Positions 1 through 10,256 of a stretch of 64,000 nucleotides of DNA are shown here, piece by piece (positions within the stretch are counted from its first letter, which is position 1; every line of letters begins with the position of its first letter). Origin of the DNA: Qipengyuania aurantiaca (GTDB lineage Bacteria; Pseudomonadota; Alphaproteobacteria; Sphingomonadales; Sphingomonadaceae). Below the pieces are notes generated by a model. The model ran no database searches. It had not been told where the DNA came from and saw only the letters and a list, made by a program, of their open reading frames with translations. The translations under genes were made by a program, and so were the position numbers. The stretch lies in the NCBI RefSeq assembly GCF_019711375.1, contig NZ_CP081295.1, positions 744,001 to 808,000 of the forward strand, given 5' to 3'.

Positions 1-1315
1 CCCCGAGGAAATCGGCAAGGGCCACATCACGACTTCGGGCATCGAAGGCGCGTGGTCGAACAATCCGACCAAGTGGGGTGGCGACTACTTCCGCCTGCTG
101 TTCAAATACGATTACGAGCTGGTCCAGTCGCCCGCAGGCGCATACCAGTGGCAGCCGATCGACCAGTCCGAAGAGGACATGGCTCCGGATGCGCGGGACC
201 CGTCCAAGAAGGTCCCGACCATGATGACCACCGCCGACATGGCGCTGAAGCGCGACCCGGAATATCGCAAGATTTCCGAACGCTTCCGCGACGACCAGGC
301 CGCGCTCGACGATGCCTTCGCCCGCGCGTGGTTCAAGCTGTGCCACCGCGACATGGGTCCCAAGGTCCGCTACCTCGGCCCCGAAGTGCCGAGCGAAGAC
401 CTGATCTGGCAGGACCCCGTCCCCGCCGGTTCGCAGGTTTCGGACAGCGACTTGTCCGCCTTCAAGTCGAAGGTCCTCGACAGCGGTCTTGGCATCGCGG
501 CACTCGTCAAGGCAGCCTGGGCCTCGGCCTCGACCTATCGCAATTCCGACCATCGCGGCGGCGCCAATGGCGCGCATATCCGCTTCGACGAGATCAAGAA
601 CTGGAAGGTCAACGATCCCGAAGAATTGGGCAAGGTCCTCTCAAAGCTCGACGAAATCCGTGGCGGCATCTCCATGGCCGACGCCATCGTCATTGCCGGT
701 TCGGCTGCGGTCGAGAAGGCGGCGAAGGATGCCGGTTTCGATATCTCCGTTCCGGTCACCACCGGCCGCGGCGATGCTCGCCCAGAAGACTTCGATGCGG
801 AAAGCTGGGAGCCGCTCGAGCCCTTTGCCGACGGTTTCCGCAACTACCTCAAGACCAAGGCTTCGGTGAAGACCGAGGACATGATGGTCGACCGCGCGCA
901 CCTTCTCGGCCTCTCGATCCCCGAGATGACCGTGCTGGTCGGCGGAATGCGCGCCATGGGTGCGGTGACCAAGCACACCACCCACGGCGACCGGATCGGC
1001 GTGCTGACGGAGACCCCGGGCAAGCTCGACAACAGTTTCTTCAAGAACCTGCTCGGCATGGGCGTGATCTGGAAAGAGGTCGACGACAGCGGCGACGAGG
1101 AATTCGTCGGCACCTGCCGCAAGACCGGCAAGGAACTGTGGCGCGCCACGCGCACCGACCTCGTCTTCGGTTCCAACTCGCGCCTGCGCGCGGTGGCGGA
1201 AGTCTATGCCGAGAACGGCAACGAAGAGAAGTTCGTGCGCGATTTCGTCAAGGCCTGGACCAAGGTCATGGACGCCGATCGCTTCGACCTGACCTACGCG
1301 AAATACCACAAGTAA
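1..1315 (+). CDS. katG: Catalase-peroxidase KatG, C-terminal part (5' end outside window)
   Basis: The open frame enters at base 2 and ends in TAA. It encodes the C-terminal half of a bifunctional haem catalase-peroxidase, which removes hydrogen peroxide and has peroxidase activity in the cytoplasm. Visible family signatures are [15 protein letters not shown] near the start, the [13 protein letters not shown] block, and a peroxidase-fold C-terminal domain ending [12 protein letters not shown]. The catalytic N-terminal half lies upstream of the window. A strong terminator follows, so it is transcribed separately from the second catalase gene downstream. Internal ATGs in the frame, such as the one at 179, are not starts because the homology runs to the window edge. 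Confidence 0.97.
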   Translation, partial: PEEIGKGHITTSGIEGAWSNNPTKWGGDYFRLLFKYDYELVQSPAGAYQWQPIDQSEEDMAPDARDPSKKVPTMMTTADMALKRDPEYRKISERFRDDQAALDDAFARAWFKLCHRDMGPKVRYLGPEVPSEDLIWQDPVPAGSQVSDSDLSAFKSKVLDSGLGIAALVKAAWASASTYRNSDHRGGANGAHIRFDEIKNWKVNDPEELGKVLSKLDEIRGGISMADAIVIAGSAAVEKAAKDAGFDISVPVTTGRGDARPEDFDAESWEPLEPFADGFRNYLKTKASVKTEDMMVDRAHLLGLSIPEMTVLVGGMRAMGAVTKHTTHGDRIGVLTETPGKLDNSFFKNLLGMGVIWKEVDDSGDEEFVGTCRKTGKELWRATRTDLVFGSNSRLRAVAEVYAENGNEEKFVRDFVKAWTKVMDADRFDLTYAKYHK

Positions 1316-1343
1316 GGGGGCCAGACCCTTCGGGACCGCACCA

Positions 1344-1375
1344 AGCCCCCCGGCAGCAATGCCGGGGGGCTTTTT
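1344..1375 (+). terminator. Rho-independent terminator after katG
   Basis: Perfect 11-bp stem AGCCCCCCGGC (1344-1354) and GCCGGGGGGCT (1361-1371) around a 6-nt loop, followed by a T run to 1375. It lies 28 bases after the katG stop. Confidence 0.93.
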
Positions 1376-1486
1376 ACGTGCTTACTCAACCGATCAGGCT
1401 GTGCGGTATTTTGAAGCTTGCAAACCGGAACGCCATGCGCGGCCCGTCCGTATGTCTTTCATCCTCCAGCAGAAAGGCACGTCGCC

Positions 1487-3067
1487 ATGGCCGACCGCAC
1501 AGTTCCCCCCACCACCACCGATGCCGGCATCCGCGCCCCGAGCGACGAGCATTCGCTGACGCTTGGCCGCGATGGCCCGATCGTGCTCAACGATCACTAT
1601 CTCATCGAGCAGATGGCGAACTTCAACCGCGAGCGGATCCCCGAGCGCCAGCCGCACGCCAAGGGTTCGGGCGCTTTCGGCTATTTCGAAACGACGCACG
1701 ATGTCTCGAAATACACCAAGGCCAAGCTGTTCCAGAAGGGCGTGAAGACCGACACGGCCATGCGTTTCTCCACCGTGGCAGGCGAACGCGGCAGCCCCGA
1801 TACCTGGCGCGACCCGCGCGGCTTCTCGGTAAAGTTCTACACCGAAGACGGCAATTTCGACATGGTCGGCAACAACACGCCGATCTTCTTCATCCGCGAT
1901 CCGCTGAAGTTCCAGCACTTCATCCGCAGCCAGAAGCGCCGCGCCGACAACGGCCTGCGCGATCACGACATGATGTGGGATTTCTGGACCCTGTCGCCCG
2001 AAAGCGCGCACCAGGTCACCTATCTCATGGGCGATCGCGGCGTGCCGAAGAACTGGCGCGAGATGAACGGGTACGGCAGCCACACATACATGCTGATTAA
2101 CGAGGCGGGCGAGAAGTTCTGGGTCAAGTTCCACTTCATGACCGATGTCGGCGAGATGAGTGGCAACGCCCATTTGACGCAGGACGAGGCGGTCAAGAAG
2201 GCGGGCGAGGACAGCGATTACCACCGCCGCGACCTGTTCGACGCGATCCACAAGGGCGATTTTCCCAGCTGGACGCTCAAATGGCAGATCATGCCTTACG
2301 AGGACGCCAAGACCTATCGCATCAACCCCTTTGATCTCACCAAGACTTGGCCGCATGCCGATTATCCGCTGATCGAGGTCGGCAAGCTGGTGCTGAACGA
2401 GAATCCGGTCGACTGGGACACGCAGATCGAGCAGCTTGCCTTCGAGCCCAACAATATGGTGCCCGGCATCGGCCTGTCGCCCGACAAGATGCTGCTGGCA
2501 CGCGGGTTCTCCTATGCCGACGCGCATCGCCACCGGCTCGGGGTCAATTACAAGCAGATCCCGGTGAACTCGGCGAAGAATGCCGAGGTCAATTCCTATT
2601 CGCGCGCCGGCGCCATGCGGGTGACGAATGCGGTGGACCCGGTCTATGCGCCCAATTCCTATGGCGGCCCGGCCGCTCAGCCCGAAGTGGGCGGCGAGGC
2701 GACTTGGCACGCCGATGGCGACATGGTGCGACAGGCCTATACCTTGCGCGAAGATGACGACGACTGGAGCCAGGCACGCGCGCTGGTGAACGATGTCATG
2801 GACGACGCGCAGCGCGAGCGGTTCGTGTCGAATGTTGCCGGGCATCTTGCCGACGGGGTGAGCGAGAAGATCCTCCAGCGCGCCTTCGAATACTGGAAGA
2901 ATGTCGACGAGACGATCGGCGCGCGGATCGAGAAGGCGGTGCGCGACAAGCTGGGCGGCAAATCCACCGCGCCGGGTCTCGGTTCGGCCAAATCGACCAC
3001 CGACGAGGCTACTCTGGGGCCCGATGTCGTGGAGGCGAAAGCGCGCGAGGCGGAACCCGCCGAATAG
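1487..3067 (+). CDS. Monofunctional haem catalase (small-subunit type)
   Basis: This enzyme converts hydrogen peroxide to water and oxygen. The distal haem histidine lies in [15 protein letters not shown], the asparagine in [13 protein letters not shown], and the proximal haem-ligand tyrosine in [17 protein letters not shown]. At 526 residues and with no C-terminal flavodoxin-like domain, it fits the small-subunit clade. I chose ATG 1487 because AGAAAGG lies about ten bases upstream and family proteins begin close to this point. The reading frame also extends upstream to 1418. It sits directly after katG and its terminator, so two different catalases are adjacent. The C-terminal 60 residues are charged and look disordered. 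Confidence 0.96.
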   Translation: MADRTVPPTTTDAGIRAPSDEHSLTLGRDGPIVLNDHYLIEQMANFNRERIPERQPHAKGSGAFGYFETTHDVSKYTKAKLFQKGVKTDTAMRFSTVAGERGSPDTWRDPRGFSVKFYTEDGNFDMVGNNTPIFFIRDPLKFQHFIRSQKRRADNGLRDHDMMWDFWTLSPESAHQVTYLMGDRGVPKNWREMNGYGSHTYMLINEAGEKFWVKFHFMTDVGEMSGNAHLTQDEAVKKAGEDSDYHRRDLFDAIHKGDFPSWTLKWQIMPYEDAKTYRINPFDLTKTWPHADYPLIEVGKLVLNENPVDWDTQIEQLAFEPNNMVPGIGLSPDKMLLARGFSYADAHRHRLGVNYKQIPVNSAKNAEVNSYSRAGAMRVTNAVDPVYAPNSYGGPAAQPEVGGEATWHADGDMVRQAYTLREDDDDWSQARALVNDVMDDAQRERFVSNVAGHLADGVSEKILQRAFEYWKNVDETIGARIEKAVRDKLGGKSTAPGLGSAKSTTDEATLGPDVVEAKAREAEPAE

Positions 3068-3116
3068 GGCGTCACGTAGCTCTGGCATTACGCAAGCAGT
3101 GCGTTAGGAGGCAGGG

Positions 3117-3724
3117 ATGGACACCGCCTTCTCTCGCACCGCTCGGCTTTGCGCTGCGCTCGTTTCGCTCATCGCCATCGTCTCGCTGATGGTGCAGTCG
3201 GTCGGCAATCTGGAACGAGACGGCACGATGTTGGCCGCGTGGAGCGCGATGCTGCAATGGTTCACCATCTGGGGCAATGTCGCGGCTTCTTCGGCTGGAT
3301 CGCGCTTCGCGGTCGGATCGAGCCGCGCATTCCTTTCGCGCTTGCCGCAGCGCTGATCATCATCGCGGCGGTCTACCACGTCCTGCTGGCCTCTTTTCAC
3401 GACCCGCAAGGGATGGAATGGTGGACGAACATCGCGCACCACACCGTGGTTCCGGCAGGCGGCGTTGTGTGGTGGTTGGCCTTCTCGCGCGACGGCTTAG
3501 CCGGCTGGCGCTCGCTCCCCATCGTGATGCTGGTGCCGGTAGTCTACGGCGGCTTTGCACTGGTGAATGGCGCGCTTACCGGGTTCTACCCTTATTTCTT
3601 CCTCGACCAGCCGAGCCTTGGCCTTGGCACGGTGCTGCTCAACATGGTCGGTCTGGCAGTCCTTTTCCTGCTCGTCGCCGCGCTGCTGCTGGCGATCCGC
3701 AAGCTTATCCGCGCTCGCGCCTGA
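3117..3724 (+). pseudogene. Pr6Pr-family integral membrane protein, frameshifted
   Basis: The N-terminal part (ATG 3117, preceded by GGAGG) reads as hydrophobic helices up to FTIWGNVA. The protein then continues one frame over from about 3287 as FFGWIALRGRIEPRIPF, followed by four further hydrophobic segments to the stop at 3724. The join lies at 3285-3287, where one base appears to be missing. The combined product would be about 200 residues with six membrane helices, like the Pr6Pr (FAR-17a/AIG1-like) family. Its function is not established. The cause is either a real inactivating deletion or a sequencing or assembly error. Its 3' end overlaps the convergent smr gene by 20 bases. Confidence 0.8.
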
Positions 3725-4265
3725 GCACGATGTAAAGCGCGCCATCGCCGCCGTGGCGGATATGGGCGCGGCGTACGGCGGCGATGGCCGCGTGGTGGCT
3801 GGAGGCCGCGAGCCAGTCGAGCACCTTGGCGCGGATTGCCCCGCGCTTGCTGCCACGGTCCGCCGGATCGACCGGACGCGGCTTGCCGGTCACCAGCAGG
3901 ATCGTGCGTGCGCCCATAGCGCGAGCCTGCGCGACTCCGCTCATCAGCCGGTCATAGGCCGCATCGAGACCGTGGCCGTGGAGGTCGAGTGTGACATCGG
4001 GTTGGATGCTGCCGGACTTCAGCTTCTTGTCCCAACTGGAATCGAGCGAATTTTGAGGCGCGCGCGATGGCGGTGAGGGCCGCGGCGAAGCGGCAACAGG
4101 CCTGACCGGTACCTTCTTCGCCTTGGGCTGCCGCGCTGGCGGAAGCTTGACCACGGGCTTCGGCGTTTCCACACGCCGGATAGCCGGGTGCATAGGTGCG
4201 ACCGTGGCGGCGACCTTTTCCCAGGCCTCCGCCTCTTCCTCCGTCAGACCACGAGGCGCGGTCAT
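3705..4265 (-). CDS. Smr-domain protein
   Basis: A 186-residue protein with a Smr (small MutS-related) domain in its C-terminal half, recognised by the DLHGHGLDAA motif and the later LLVTGKPRP and GGDGALYIVLRR blocks. Smr domains are nicking endonuclease-type nucleic-acid-binding folds; the cellular role of this standalone form is not settled. The N-terminal 80 residues are proline-rich and probably a flexible linker. The start at 4265 overlaps the mltA stop as ATGA, which indicates translational coupling with mltA. The longer reading frame upstream lies inside mltA and is not used. Confidence 0.9.
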   Translation of the reverse strand: MTAPRGLTEEEAEAWEKVAATVAPMHPAIRRVETPKPVVKLPPARQPKAKKVPVRPVAASPRPSPPSRAPQNSLDSSWDKKLKSGSIQPDVTLDLHGHGLDAAYDRLMSGVAQARAMGARTILLVTGKPRPVDPADRGSKRGAIRAKVLDWLAASSHHAAIAAVRRAHIRHGGDGALYIVLRRERG

Positions 4266-5446
4266 GGCTTGAGGCGCGCAAGCGTTCCCTTGGGCAGGAG
4301 CAGATAGGCGGTCCCGCGGCTGCTCATGCCACCCGCAATCTCGCGCGCATCCGCGCCGTTGCCCCAGAATGTGTCGAAGCGGTTCGCACCCTTGATTGCG
4401 CCGCCCGTGTCCTGCGCGATCCACAGCCCGTCGGCGACATCGGCCTCCATGTCGAGATAGACCGGCGCGCCGTAAGGCACGAACTTGGGATCGACGGCCA
4501 CGCTGTCCTGCCGGAACACGGGCACTTCGAGCGAGCCCAGCGGCCCTTCGGTGTCGAGTTCGCGGAAGAAGATCCAGCTCTTGTTCTCGTTGAGGATCGC
4601 GTCGGCTTGCGAAGGATTGTCGCGCAGCCAGGCAATGATCCCCTGCATGGAGGTGGGGTATTCCGTCCCATCGCCGATCAGCCCGCGCTCGCGCATGGTG
4701 CGGCCGATCGCCACATATTCGCGGCCGTTCTGCCCGGCATAGCCGATGCGCATGACCTCGCCATCGGGCAGGCGAAGGAGGCCGCTGCCCTGGATCTGGA
4801 GGAAGAAGAACTCGACCGGATCGGCGGCCCAGGCGACAACCGGGACCTTGCCGTCCAGCGCCCCGGCGACGATTTCGGAGCGTTCGTAATATTGCACGAA
4901 ATCGCCGTTCTCGTCGTAGCGGCCGAGCGGTGGGCGCCCGGTGCGTTCGGCCTCGGGCATATCGGCAGGCCAGGCGCGTACGAGGTCTTCCGGCATCGCG
5001 TAAACCGGCACATCGTATCCGGGGGCGCGCGTGCGGCTGCCGAGGATTTCGGGCTCGTAATAGCCGGTGGCGAAAGCGCTGCCGTCGCCGACCATCACCG
5101 TTTCGAACTGGCTCTTGAAGAACAGCACCGGATCGCTCGACCAGTTGGCGGCAGCGCCGCAGGGCGCCTGCCAGTCAACGCGGCGGGTCAGGCCGCTGGT
5201 GTCGTCACGATAGAGGATCTTGTCGCAGGATCGCTTGAACGCGGCGAGCGCGGGGGCGGCATCCCACCCGGCAAAAGGCATGGTGTCGATGGCCGGACCC
5301 GGCGAAAGCGTTGCGGCCAGCGCGGTATCGGCAGGGATCGGCTCGGGCACTTCCACGGCGCCCGTGTCCATCGGCGGGCGCGCATCGGGAATGGCAGCGC
5401 ATCCCGCGAGACTGAAGGCTGCAGCCAGCCCGGCGAGAATACGCAT
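4262..5446 (-). CDS. mltA: Membrane-bound lytic murein transglycosylase A
   Basis: This enzyme cleaves peptidoglycan glycan strands with formation of 1,6-anhydromuramic ends, from the periplasmic face of the outer membrane. The protein starts with a lipoprotein signal (lipobox LAGC near residue 17). It carries the MltA domain (GYYEPEILGSR, FFLQIQGSG) and the C-terminal 3D domain, where the aspartates expected to be catalytic lie in WIAQDTGGAIKG and NRFDTFWGNG. Start ATG 5446 has an excellent ribosome site, GGAGG, five bases upstream. It forms an operon with the Tim44-like gene before it and smr after it, a common alphaproteobacterial order. Confidence 0.96.
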   Translation of the reverse strand: MRILAGLAAAFSLAGCAAIPDARPPMDTGAVEVPEPIPADTALAATLSPGPAIDTMPFAGWDAAPALAAFKRSCDKILYRDDTSGLTRRVDWQAPCGAAANWSSDPVLFFKSQFETVMVGDGSAFATGYYEPEILGSRTRAPGYDVPVYAMPEDLVRAWPADMPEAERTGRPPLGRYDENGDFVQYYERSEIVAGALDGKVPVVAWAADPVEFFFLQIQGSGLLRLPDGEVMRIGYAGQNGREYVAIGRTMRERGLIGDGTEYPTSMQGIIAWLRDNPSQADAILNENKSWIFFRELDTEGPLGSLEVPVFRQDSVAVDPKFVPYGAPVYLDMEADVADGLWIAQDTGGAIKGANRFDTFWGNGADAREIAGGMSSRGTAYLLLPKGTLARLKP

Positions 5447-5474
5447 GTGTCCTCCGGTGAATTTCGAAGTGGGA

Positions 5475-6134
5475 TCAGCCCTGGTCGGTCTCGTCGAGCA
5501 CCCAGTTCGGGTCACGCGCGTCGACATTGCGGCTGAAGGTCCAGATGTCCCGGCTCTCCACCGCATCGTCGAGCGAGCCGGCGATGACAGTGCCGTCTTT
5601 GTCGCGCGTGAGCGAAGCGATGTCCGAGACGAACAGGACGGCGATCCGCGCGGTGCGACCATCGAGTTCGGCCGAATGGATGGTCGCATCCTCAATCCGG
5701 ATGAGGCGGTTGTCGAGCGTTTCGCCCGCCGCGTCGCGCGCGTCGATCGCGCCGGAGAAACCGGTATAGACATCGTCATCGGTGAGATCGCGCAGCGTTT
5801 CCTTGTCGCCCTTCCAGAAGGCTTCGAGGACCATGCCGTATGCGGCCTTGGCGCCTTCGAGGAAGGCCAGAAGGTCAAAGCGCTGGTCAGCGCTGGCGAT
5901 GGCGCGGATGGCGTTTTCGTTGGCCGAGGAGGTGTTGTCCACGCTGCGCAGGCGCACAGGCTCGCGCACCGGTGCGGCCGGGCGGTCACCGGCAGGCGGG
6001 ACCTGCGCGTCGGGCGCATCGAAGCGATGGCGCGCGGGCTCTTCCTCGTGCTCCGACCGCTCTCCGAGAACGGAATAAAGGCGCAGGCCGAGGAAGGCGG
6101 CGATGGCGGCGAGGATGACGATCTCGGTGATCAC
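5475..6134 (-). CDS. Tim44/TimA-like membrane-anchored protein
   Basis: A 219-residue protein with one N-terminal membrane helix (ITEIVILAAIAAFLGLRLYS), a charged, proline-rich linker and a C-terminal Tim44-like domain (about residues 75-215, FLEGAKAAYGMVLEAFWKGD). Bacterial relatives (TimA) associate with the inner membrane; a role in membrane-protein assembly is suggested but not proven. I chose GTG 6134, which follows an ACGGAC ribosome site and begins just before the helix; the frame stays open further upstream without a good site. It heads the minus-strand unit with mltA and smr, divergent from secB. Confidence 0.88.
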   Translation of the reverse strand: MITEIVILAAIAAFLGLRLYSVLGERSEHEEEPARHRFDAPDAQVPPAGDRPAAPVREPVRLRSVDNTSSANENAIRAIASADQRFDLLAFLEGAKAAYGMVLEAFWKGDKETLRDLTDDDVYTGFSGAIDARDAAGETLDNRLIRIEDATIHSAELDGRTARIAVLFVSDIASLTRDKDGTVIAGSLDDAVESRDIWTFSRNVDARDPNWVLDETDQG

Positions 6135-6396
6135 AAGTACTTGTCCGTTTGATGCTTCGTACTGCCTACGGGCCAACGGCCCTCGCAGTTCCAGTCCTGT
6201 CTGCCTTAGATAGGGTGTAATTACAAACGGACAATGACTCGCCGCCCTTCGCATGAGCCGGGGCGAAATGGCTGGGGATGCGCCGCATTGCCCCGCGCGT
6301 GCGGGGGTGCTAGGCGCGCGCCGAACCAGCCGGGTCGCGGCGATGCGCGCCCTGGCGACCAATGATTCGAATATTCGCGAAAGAAGTGATTTTCCC

Positions 6397-6930
6397 ATGG
6401 CCGACGAAAACGACGTACTGACCGACCTCAACATGGACCCCGCCGCCGGCGCCAATGGCGCGGACAACCGCCCGACGGTCGGCGTGATCAACCAGTACAT
6501 CAAGGATCTTTCGGTCGAGAACCCGAACTCGCCGGGCAGCTTCCAGTGGAACGAGCAGCCGCGCGTCGACGTGCAGGTCAATATCGGGGCCAACAAGGTC
6601 AACGACGAGATCACCGAAGTCGAACTCAAGATGACGGTCCGCGCCGATGGCGACAAGGGCAATCTCTACCTGATCGAACTGGCCTATTGCGGCCTCATCG
6701 GCATCCGCAACCTGCCCGACGAGCACGCCCACGCCTTCCTGTTCGCCGAAGCGCCGCGCCTGCTCTTCCCCTTCGCCCGCGCGATCGTGTCCGACGCCGT
6801 GCGCGACGCCGGCTTCCCGCCGCTGCTGCTCGACCCGATGGATTTCGGTTCGCTTTACCAGCAGCAACTCCAGGCTCGCGCGGCGCAGCAGGGCGAAAAC
6901 GCGCCTGCCGTGCCGACCGGCGACGCCTGA
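6397..6930 (+). CDS. secB: Protein-export chaperone SecB
   Basis: SecB keeps preproteins unfolded in the cytoplasm and hands them to SecA. The 177-residue sequence carries the SecB fold: VINQYIKDLSVENP, the beta-sheet core, and LLFPFARAIVSDAVRDAGFP with the C-terminal LLLDPMDFGSLY block. Start ATG 6397 follows AGAAG by about ten bases, and the MADENDVL N-terminus is typical for alphaproteobacteria. The 262-base gap to the divergent Tim44-like gene presumably holds both promoters. I see no other gene in it. Confidence 0.97.
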   Translation: MADENDVLTDLNMDPAAGANGADNRPTVGVINQYIKDLSVENPNSPGSFQWNEQPRVDVQVNIGANKVNDEITEVELKMTVRADGDKGNLYLIELAYCGLIGIRNLPDEHAHAFLFAEAPRLLFPFARAIVSDAVRDAGFPPLLLDPMDFGSLYQQQLQARAAQQGENAPAVPTGDA

Positions 6931-6951
6931 TCACACGCGCATAGCTAGGCC

Positions 6952-8523
6952 ATGAGCCTGCTCAAACATGTCGGGACGATCGGCTCGCTCACCATGGTGA
7001 GCCGCGTCGCCGGCATGGCGCGCGAAATGATCTTCTCCCGCGTGCTCGGCGCCAATGCGGTGACCGATGCGTGGTTCCAGGCCTTCATCATTCCCAACGT
7101 CTTCCGTCGCCTGTTCGCGGAAGGCGCCTTTTCGGCAGCCTTCGTGCCGATGTTTTCCAAGCGCCTTCACGGCGAAGGCGGGCTGGACGACGCGCGCAGC
7201 TTTTCCGACGATGTGCTGAGCGTTTTCCTGCCGGTGTTGATCCTCGTCTGCGCCGTCATGATGCTGGCCATGCCGTGGGTGATCTGGCTGCTGGGCGACA
7301 AGGGGCGCGATCCGGCCAGCTTCCAGATGGAAGTCGATTTCGCACGGATCATGTTCCCCTACATCCTGCTGGTCAGCCTCGTCACGCTGTTCACCGGCAT
7401 GCTCAATTCGGTCAGCCGGTTTGCGCCGGGTGCCAGCTTTCCCATCCTGCTCAACCTCACGCTGATTGCGGCGCTGCTGTTCGGCGAATACGCGATGAGC
7501 GCCTGGGGCTGGACGGTCGAGCAAGTAGGTTACAGCCAGGCCTGGGCCGTAACGCTGGGCGGCGTCATCCAGCTCGGATGGCTTTATTACTGGACCCGCG
7601 TGGAAGGCTTCCGGCCCAAGCTGTTGTGGCCGCGGATTACGCCGGAGGTGAAGCGCCTTTCGATCATCGCGCTGCCAGCCGCAATCGGCGGCGGGGCATA
7701 CCAGATCAACACGCTGGTCCAGCTCTACTTCCTCAACCAGCTCGACAGCGGGTCGATCAGCTACATGAATTACGCCGACCGACTGAATCAGTTGCCGCTG
7801 GGGATCATCGGTATCGCGCTGTCTACCGCTATCCTGCCCACGCTGTCGAAATTCGTCGGCGCCAGGAACAAGGAAGGCACCGATCGCATCCAGTCGGACG
7901 CCATCGAGCTTTCGATGCTGCTGACCATCCCGGCGGCGGTCGCGCTGGCGGTCTGCGCCGTGCCTTTCGTGACCATGATCTTCCAGGGCGGCCGCTTCAG
8001 CCTCGAACAGGCTGATCTGACCGGACAAGTGCTTGGCGCGCTGGTGCTGGGTCTGCCGGCCTATGTGCTGGTGAAGGTCCTTGTGCCCAATTTCTACGCC
8101 CGTTCGGACACGCGCACGCCGGTTTACGCGGCCTTCATTTCGCTGGCCGTTTTCGTGGCCATGAACTTCGCTCTGCTCGACCGGTTCGGTGTGGTGGGCG
8201 TGGCCTTCGCCAGCGTCATCGGCGCGTGGATCAACGTTGCCTATCTCTACATCGTGCTGGTCAGGCGCGACTATTACGCCATCCCGCTGCAGCTGGTCGG
8301 CCGTATCCTGCGCCAGCTCGTGGCCGCCGCCGCCATGGGCGTCGCCTTGTGGTTCGCGCGCGATTTGCTAACCGGATGGTATTCCGCAGGCCTGTTCGAA
8401 CGCCTCGGCGCGCTGCTCGTGCTCGTCGGCTGTTCGGCGGTGGTCTATTTCGGCGTGGCCTTCGCGGTCGGCGCCATCGACCGGCAGCGCATCGCTGCCC
8501 TCACCAAGAAAAGAGAGCCCTAG
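6952..8523 (+). CDS. murJ: Lipid II flippase MurJ (MviN)
   Basis: A 523-residue polytopic membrane protein of the MOP superfamily with about 14 hydrophobic segments. It flips lipid II, the undecaprenyl-linked peptidoglycan precursor, to the periplasmic side. Family blocks include SRVAGMAREMIFSRVLG at the N-terminus, FRRLFAEGAFSAAFVP, and RSDTRTPVYAA in the later half. It starts 21 bases after secB and ends six bases before trpS, so the three genes probably form one transcript. Confidence 0.97.
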   Translation: MSLLKHVGTIGSLTMVSRVAGMAREMIFSRVLGANAVTDAWFQAFIIPNVFRRLFAEGAFSAAFVPMFSKRLHGEGGLDDARSFSDDVLSVFLPVLILVCAVMMLAMPWVIWLLGDKGRDPASFQMEVDFARIMFPYILLVSLVTLFTGMLNSVSRFAPGASFPILLNLTLIAALLFGEYAMSAWGWTVEQVGYSQAWAVTLGGVIQLGWLYYWTRVEGFRPKLLWPRITPEVKRLSIIALPAAIGGGAYQINTLVQLYFLNQLDSGSISYMNYADRLNQLPLGIIGIALSTAILPTLSKFVGARNKEGTDRIQSDAIELSMLLTIPAAVALAVCAVPFVTMIFQGGRFSLEQADLTGQVLGALVLGLPAYVLVKVLVPNFYARSDTRTPVYAAFISLAVFVAMNFALLDRFGVVGVAFASVIGAWINVAYLYIVLVRRDYYAIPLQLVGRILRQLVAAAAMGVALWFARDLLTGWYSAGLFERLGALLVLVGCSAVVYFGVAFAVGAIDRQRIAALTKKREP

Positions 8524-8529
8524 AACCTC

Positions 8530-9546
8530 ATGCGCGTAGTCTCCGGCATCCAGCCCACCGGCAATCTCCACCTCGGCAATTACCTGGGGGCGATCCGCAA
8601 TTGGGTGCGCATGCAGGACGAGATGGGCGACGGCGAACAGTGTCTCTTCTTCCTCGCGGATTTGCATGCGATCTCGATGCCGCACGATCCGGCGGAACTG
8701 AAAAAGGGCACGCTGGAAATGGCCGCGGCGCTGGTCGCCTGCGGGATCGACCCGGCCAAAAGCGTGCTTTTCAATCAGGCGCAGGTGCCGCAGCACGCCG
8801 AATTGCAGTGGCTGCTGGGCGGCACGGCGCGCATGGGCTGGCTGGGCCGCATGACGCAGTGGAAGGACAAGGCCGGCAAGAACCGCGAAGGCCAGTCGGT
8901 CGCGCTGTTTACCTACCCGGTGCTGCAGGCCGCCGACGTGCTGCTTTACCAGGCGACCCATGTGCCGGTGGGCGAGGACCAGAAGCAGCATCTCGAACTG
9001 GCGCGCGACATCGCGCAGAAGTTCAACAACGACTTCGCTTCCCAAGATGCGCCCGTTTTCACCCTGCCCGATCCGATCGTGCCGCCGCAAGCCGCGCGCA
9101 TCATGAGCCTGCGCGACGGGTCGAAGAAGATGAGCAAGTCGGACGTCTCCGACATGAGCCGCATCAACCTTGCCGACGACGCGGACGAGGTGATGAAGAA
9201 GGTCAAGAAGGCCAAGACCGATCCCGAGCCCCTGCCGGGCGAGGAAAAGGGTCTGGAGGACCGCCCCGAGGCGCTGAACCTCGTGACGATCTACGCCGCG
9301 CTGACCGACAAGAGCGTCGGCGATGTGCTGGGAGAATTCGGCGGCGAAGGCTTCGGCAAGTTCAAGCCCGCGCTGGGCGAAGTGCTGGTCGAAACGCTGC
9401 GCCCGATTTCGGCGCAATTCAACGAGCTGCTCGAAGATCGCGAGGCGCTCGACGCCATCCTCGCACGCGGCGCAGCGCAGGCCCGCGAGATCGCGGTGCC
9501 CACGCTGGACGCGACGTACGAGGCGCTCGGCCTCGTGCGCGGCTAG
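8530..9546 (+). CDS. trpS: Tryptophan-tRNA ligase
   Basis: A class I aminoacyl-tRNA synthetase that charges tRNA-Trp. The HIGH-type motif is in [17 protein letters not shown] and the KMSKS motif in [10 protein letters not shown]. The length of 338 residues is normal. The gene follows murJ with a six-base gap in the same direction, and its stop lies two bases from the stop of the convergent UPF0145 gene. Confidence 0.98.
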   Translation: MRVVSGIQPTGNLHLGNYLGAIRNWVRMQDEMGDGEQCLFFLADLHAISMPHDPAELKKGTLEMAAALVACGIDPAKSVLFNQAQVPQHAELQWLLGGTARMGWLGRMTQWKDKAGKNREGQSVALFTYPVLQAADVLLYQATHVPVGEDQKQHLELARDIAQKFNNDFASQDAPVFTLPDPIVPPQAARIMSLRDGSKKMSKSDVSDMSRINLADDADEVMKKVKKAKTDPEPLPGEEKGLEDRPEALNLVTIYAALTDKSVGDVLGEFGGEGFGKFKPALGEVLVETLRPISAQFNELLEDREALDAILARGAAQAREIAVPTLDATYEALGLVRG

Positions 9547-9547
9547 G

Positions 9548-9895
9548 TCAGATCTTTACCGCGGTCCCGCTGGCGGAAACCATCAGCATCGAACCGGTGT
9601 CGCCGATCACTTCGTAATCGAGGTCGACGCCGACCACGGCGTTGCCGCCGCGCGTGGCCGCCTCGGCCTGCAGTTCCTCGATCGCCTGCTCCCGCGCGTC
9701 ACGCAGAATGCGCTCGTAGCTGCCCGAGCGGCCGCCGACGATGTCGCGGATATTGGCGAAGAGATCGCGGAAAAGATTCGCGCCGACGATCACCTCGCCG
9801 GTGACGATGCCCAGATATTCCCGGATCGGCTGCCCCTCGATGGTGGGCGTGGTTGTAACGGTGACGCCGCGCGCGTCTTTCCAGGGTCCGGGCAT
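9548..9895 (-). CDS. UPF0145 (YbjQ-like) protein
   Basis: A 115-residue member of UPF0145/YbjQ, a family sometimes described as having a heavy-metal-binding fold; its biochemical role is unproven. Typical blocks are [20 protein letters not shown], the conserved [19 protein letters not shown], and a C-terminal [11 protein letters not shown]. The start is supported by AGGAGGA a few bases upstream. The gene is convergent with trpS. Confidence 0.93.
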   Translation of the reverse strand: MPGPWKDARGVTVTTTPTIEGQPIREYLGIVTGEVIVGANLFRDLFANIRDIVGGRSGSYERILRDAREQAIEELQAEAATRGGNAVVGVDLDYEVIGDTGSMLMVSASGTAVKI

Positions 9896-9953
9896 GTGCA
9901 GTTCCTCCTATCTCGATTGGTGTATTATCGAGATAGGACGCAACCTCGCAAAA

Positions 9954-10070
9954 TCAACCCATTCCGAGCGCGGCCTTGTAGGTGTCGAGGATGGTTTCCT
10001 GCTCGCTGCGTTCGTCGGGCTTCATCTTACGCAGCTTGATGATCTGGCGCATGATCTTGGTGTCGTAGCC
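9954..10070 (-). pseudogene. GapR-like (DUF2312) gene remnant, 3' end only
   Basis: The last 38 codons of a GapR-family protein remain, from GYDTKIMRQIIKLRKM to the terminal YKAALGMG. GapR is a small nucleoid-associated protein of alphaproteobacteria that binds overtwisted, AT-rich DNA; normal length is about 80-90 residues. Upstream of 10,070 the frame runs on as unrelated sequence without coiled-coil character, so the N-terminal half is missing. The breakpoint marks the left edge of an accessory segment. A complete copy should exist elsewhere in the genome. Confidence 0.85.
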
Positions 10071-10256
10071 AAATCGACCCCTACCAAAGTGTGATATAGT
10101 GCAAAGCGAACTACAGAATCTGGAGGCAGGGGTAGCGAGGAGCTTTTCGATCGAGCGCATCGCTGCCCCTGCCTTGGCACAGCCTCGAAATAGGAACGAT
10201 GGACCCGTCGCACAGCGATGGGCCACCTAGCCCGCACTTGGTTTACGACCCGACAG

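Noticed and set aside
52..2100. A 682-residue open frame across katG and the catalase
   Set aside because: It is an arginine/proline-rich shadow frame of two genes with certain homology in another frame.
1394..3088. A 564-residue minus-strand frame opposite the catalase
   Set aside because: Antisense shadow typical of GC-rich DNA; no domain or ribosome site, and the plus-strand catalase is certain.
4196..5536. A 446-residue plus-strand frame opposite mltA
   Set aside because: Antisense shadow of mltA; composition is not protein-like.
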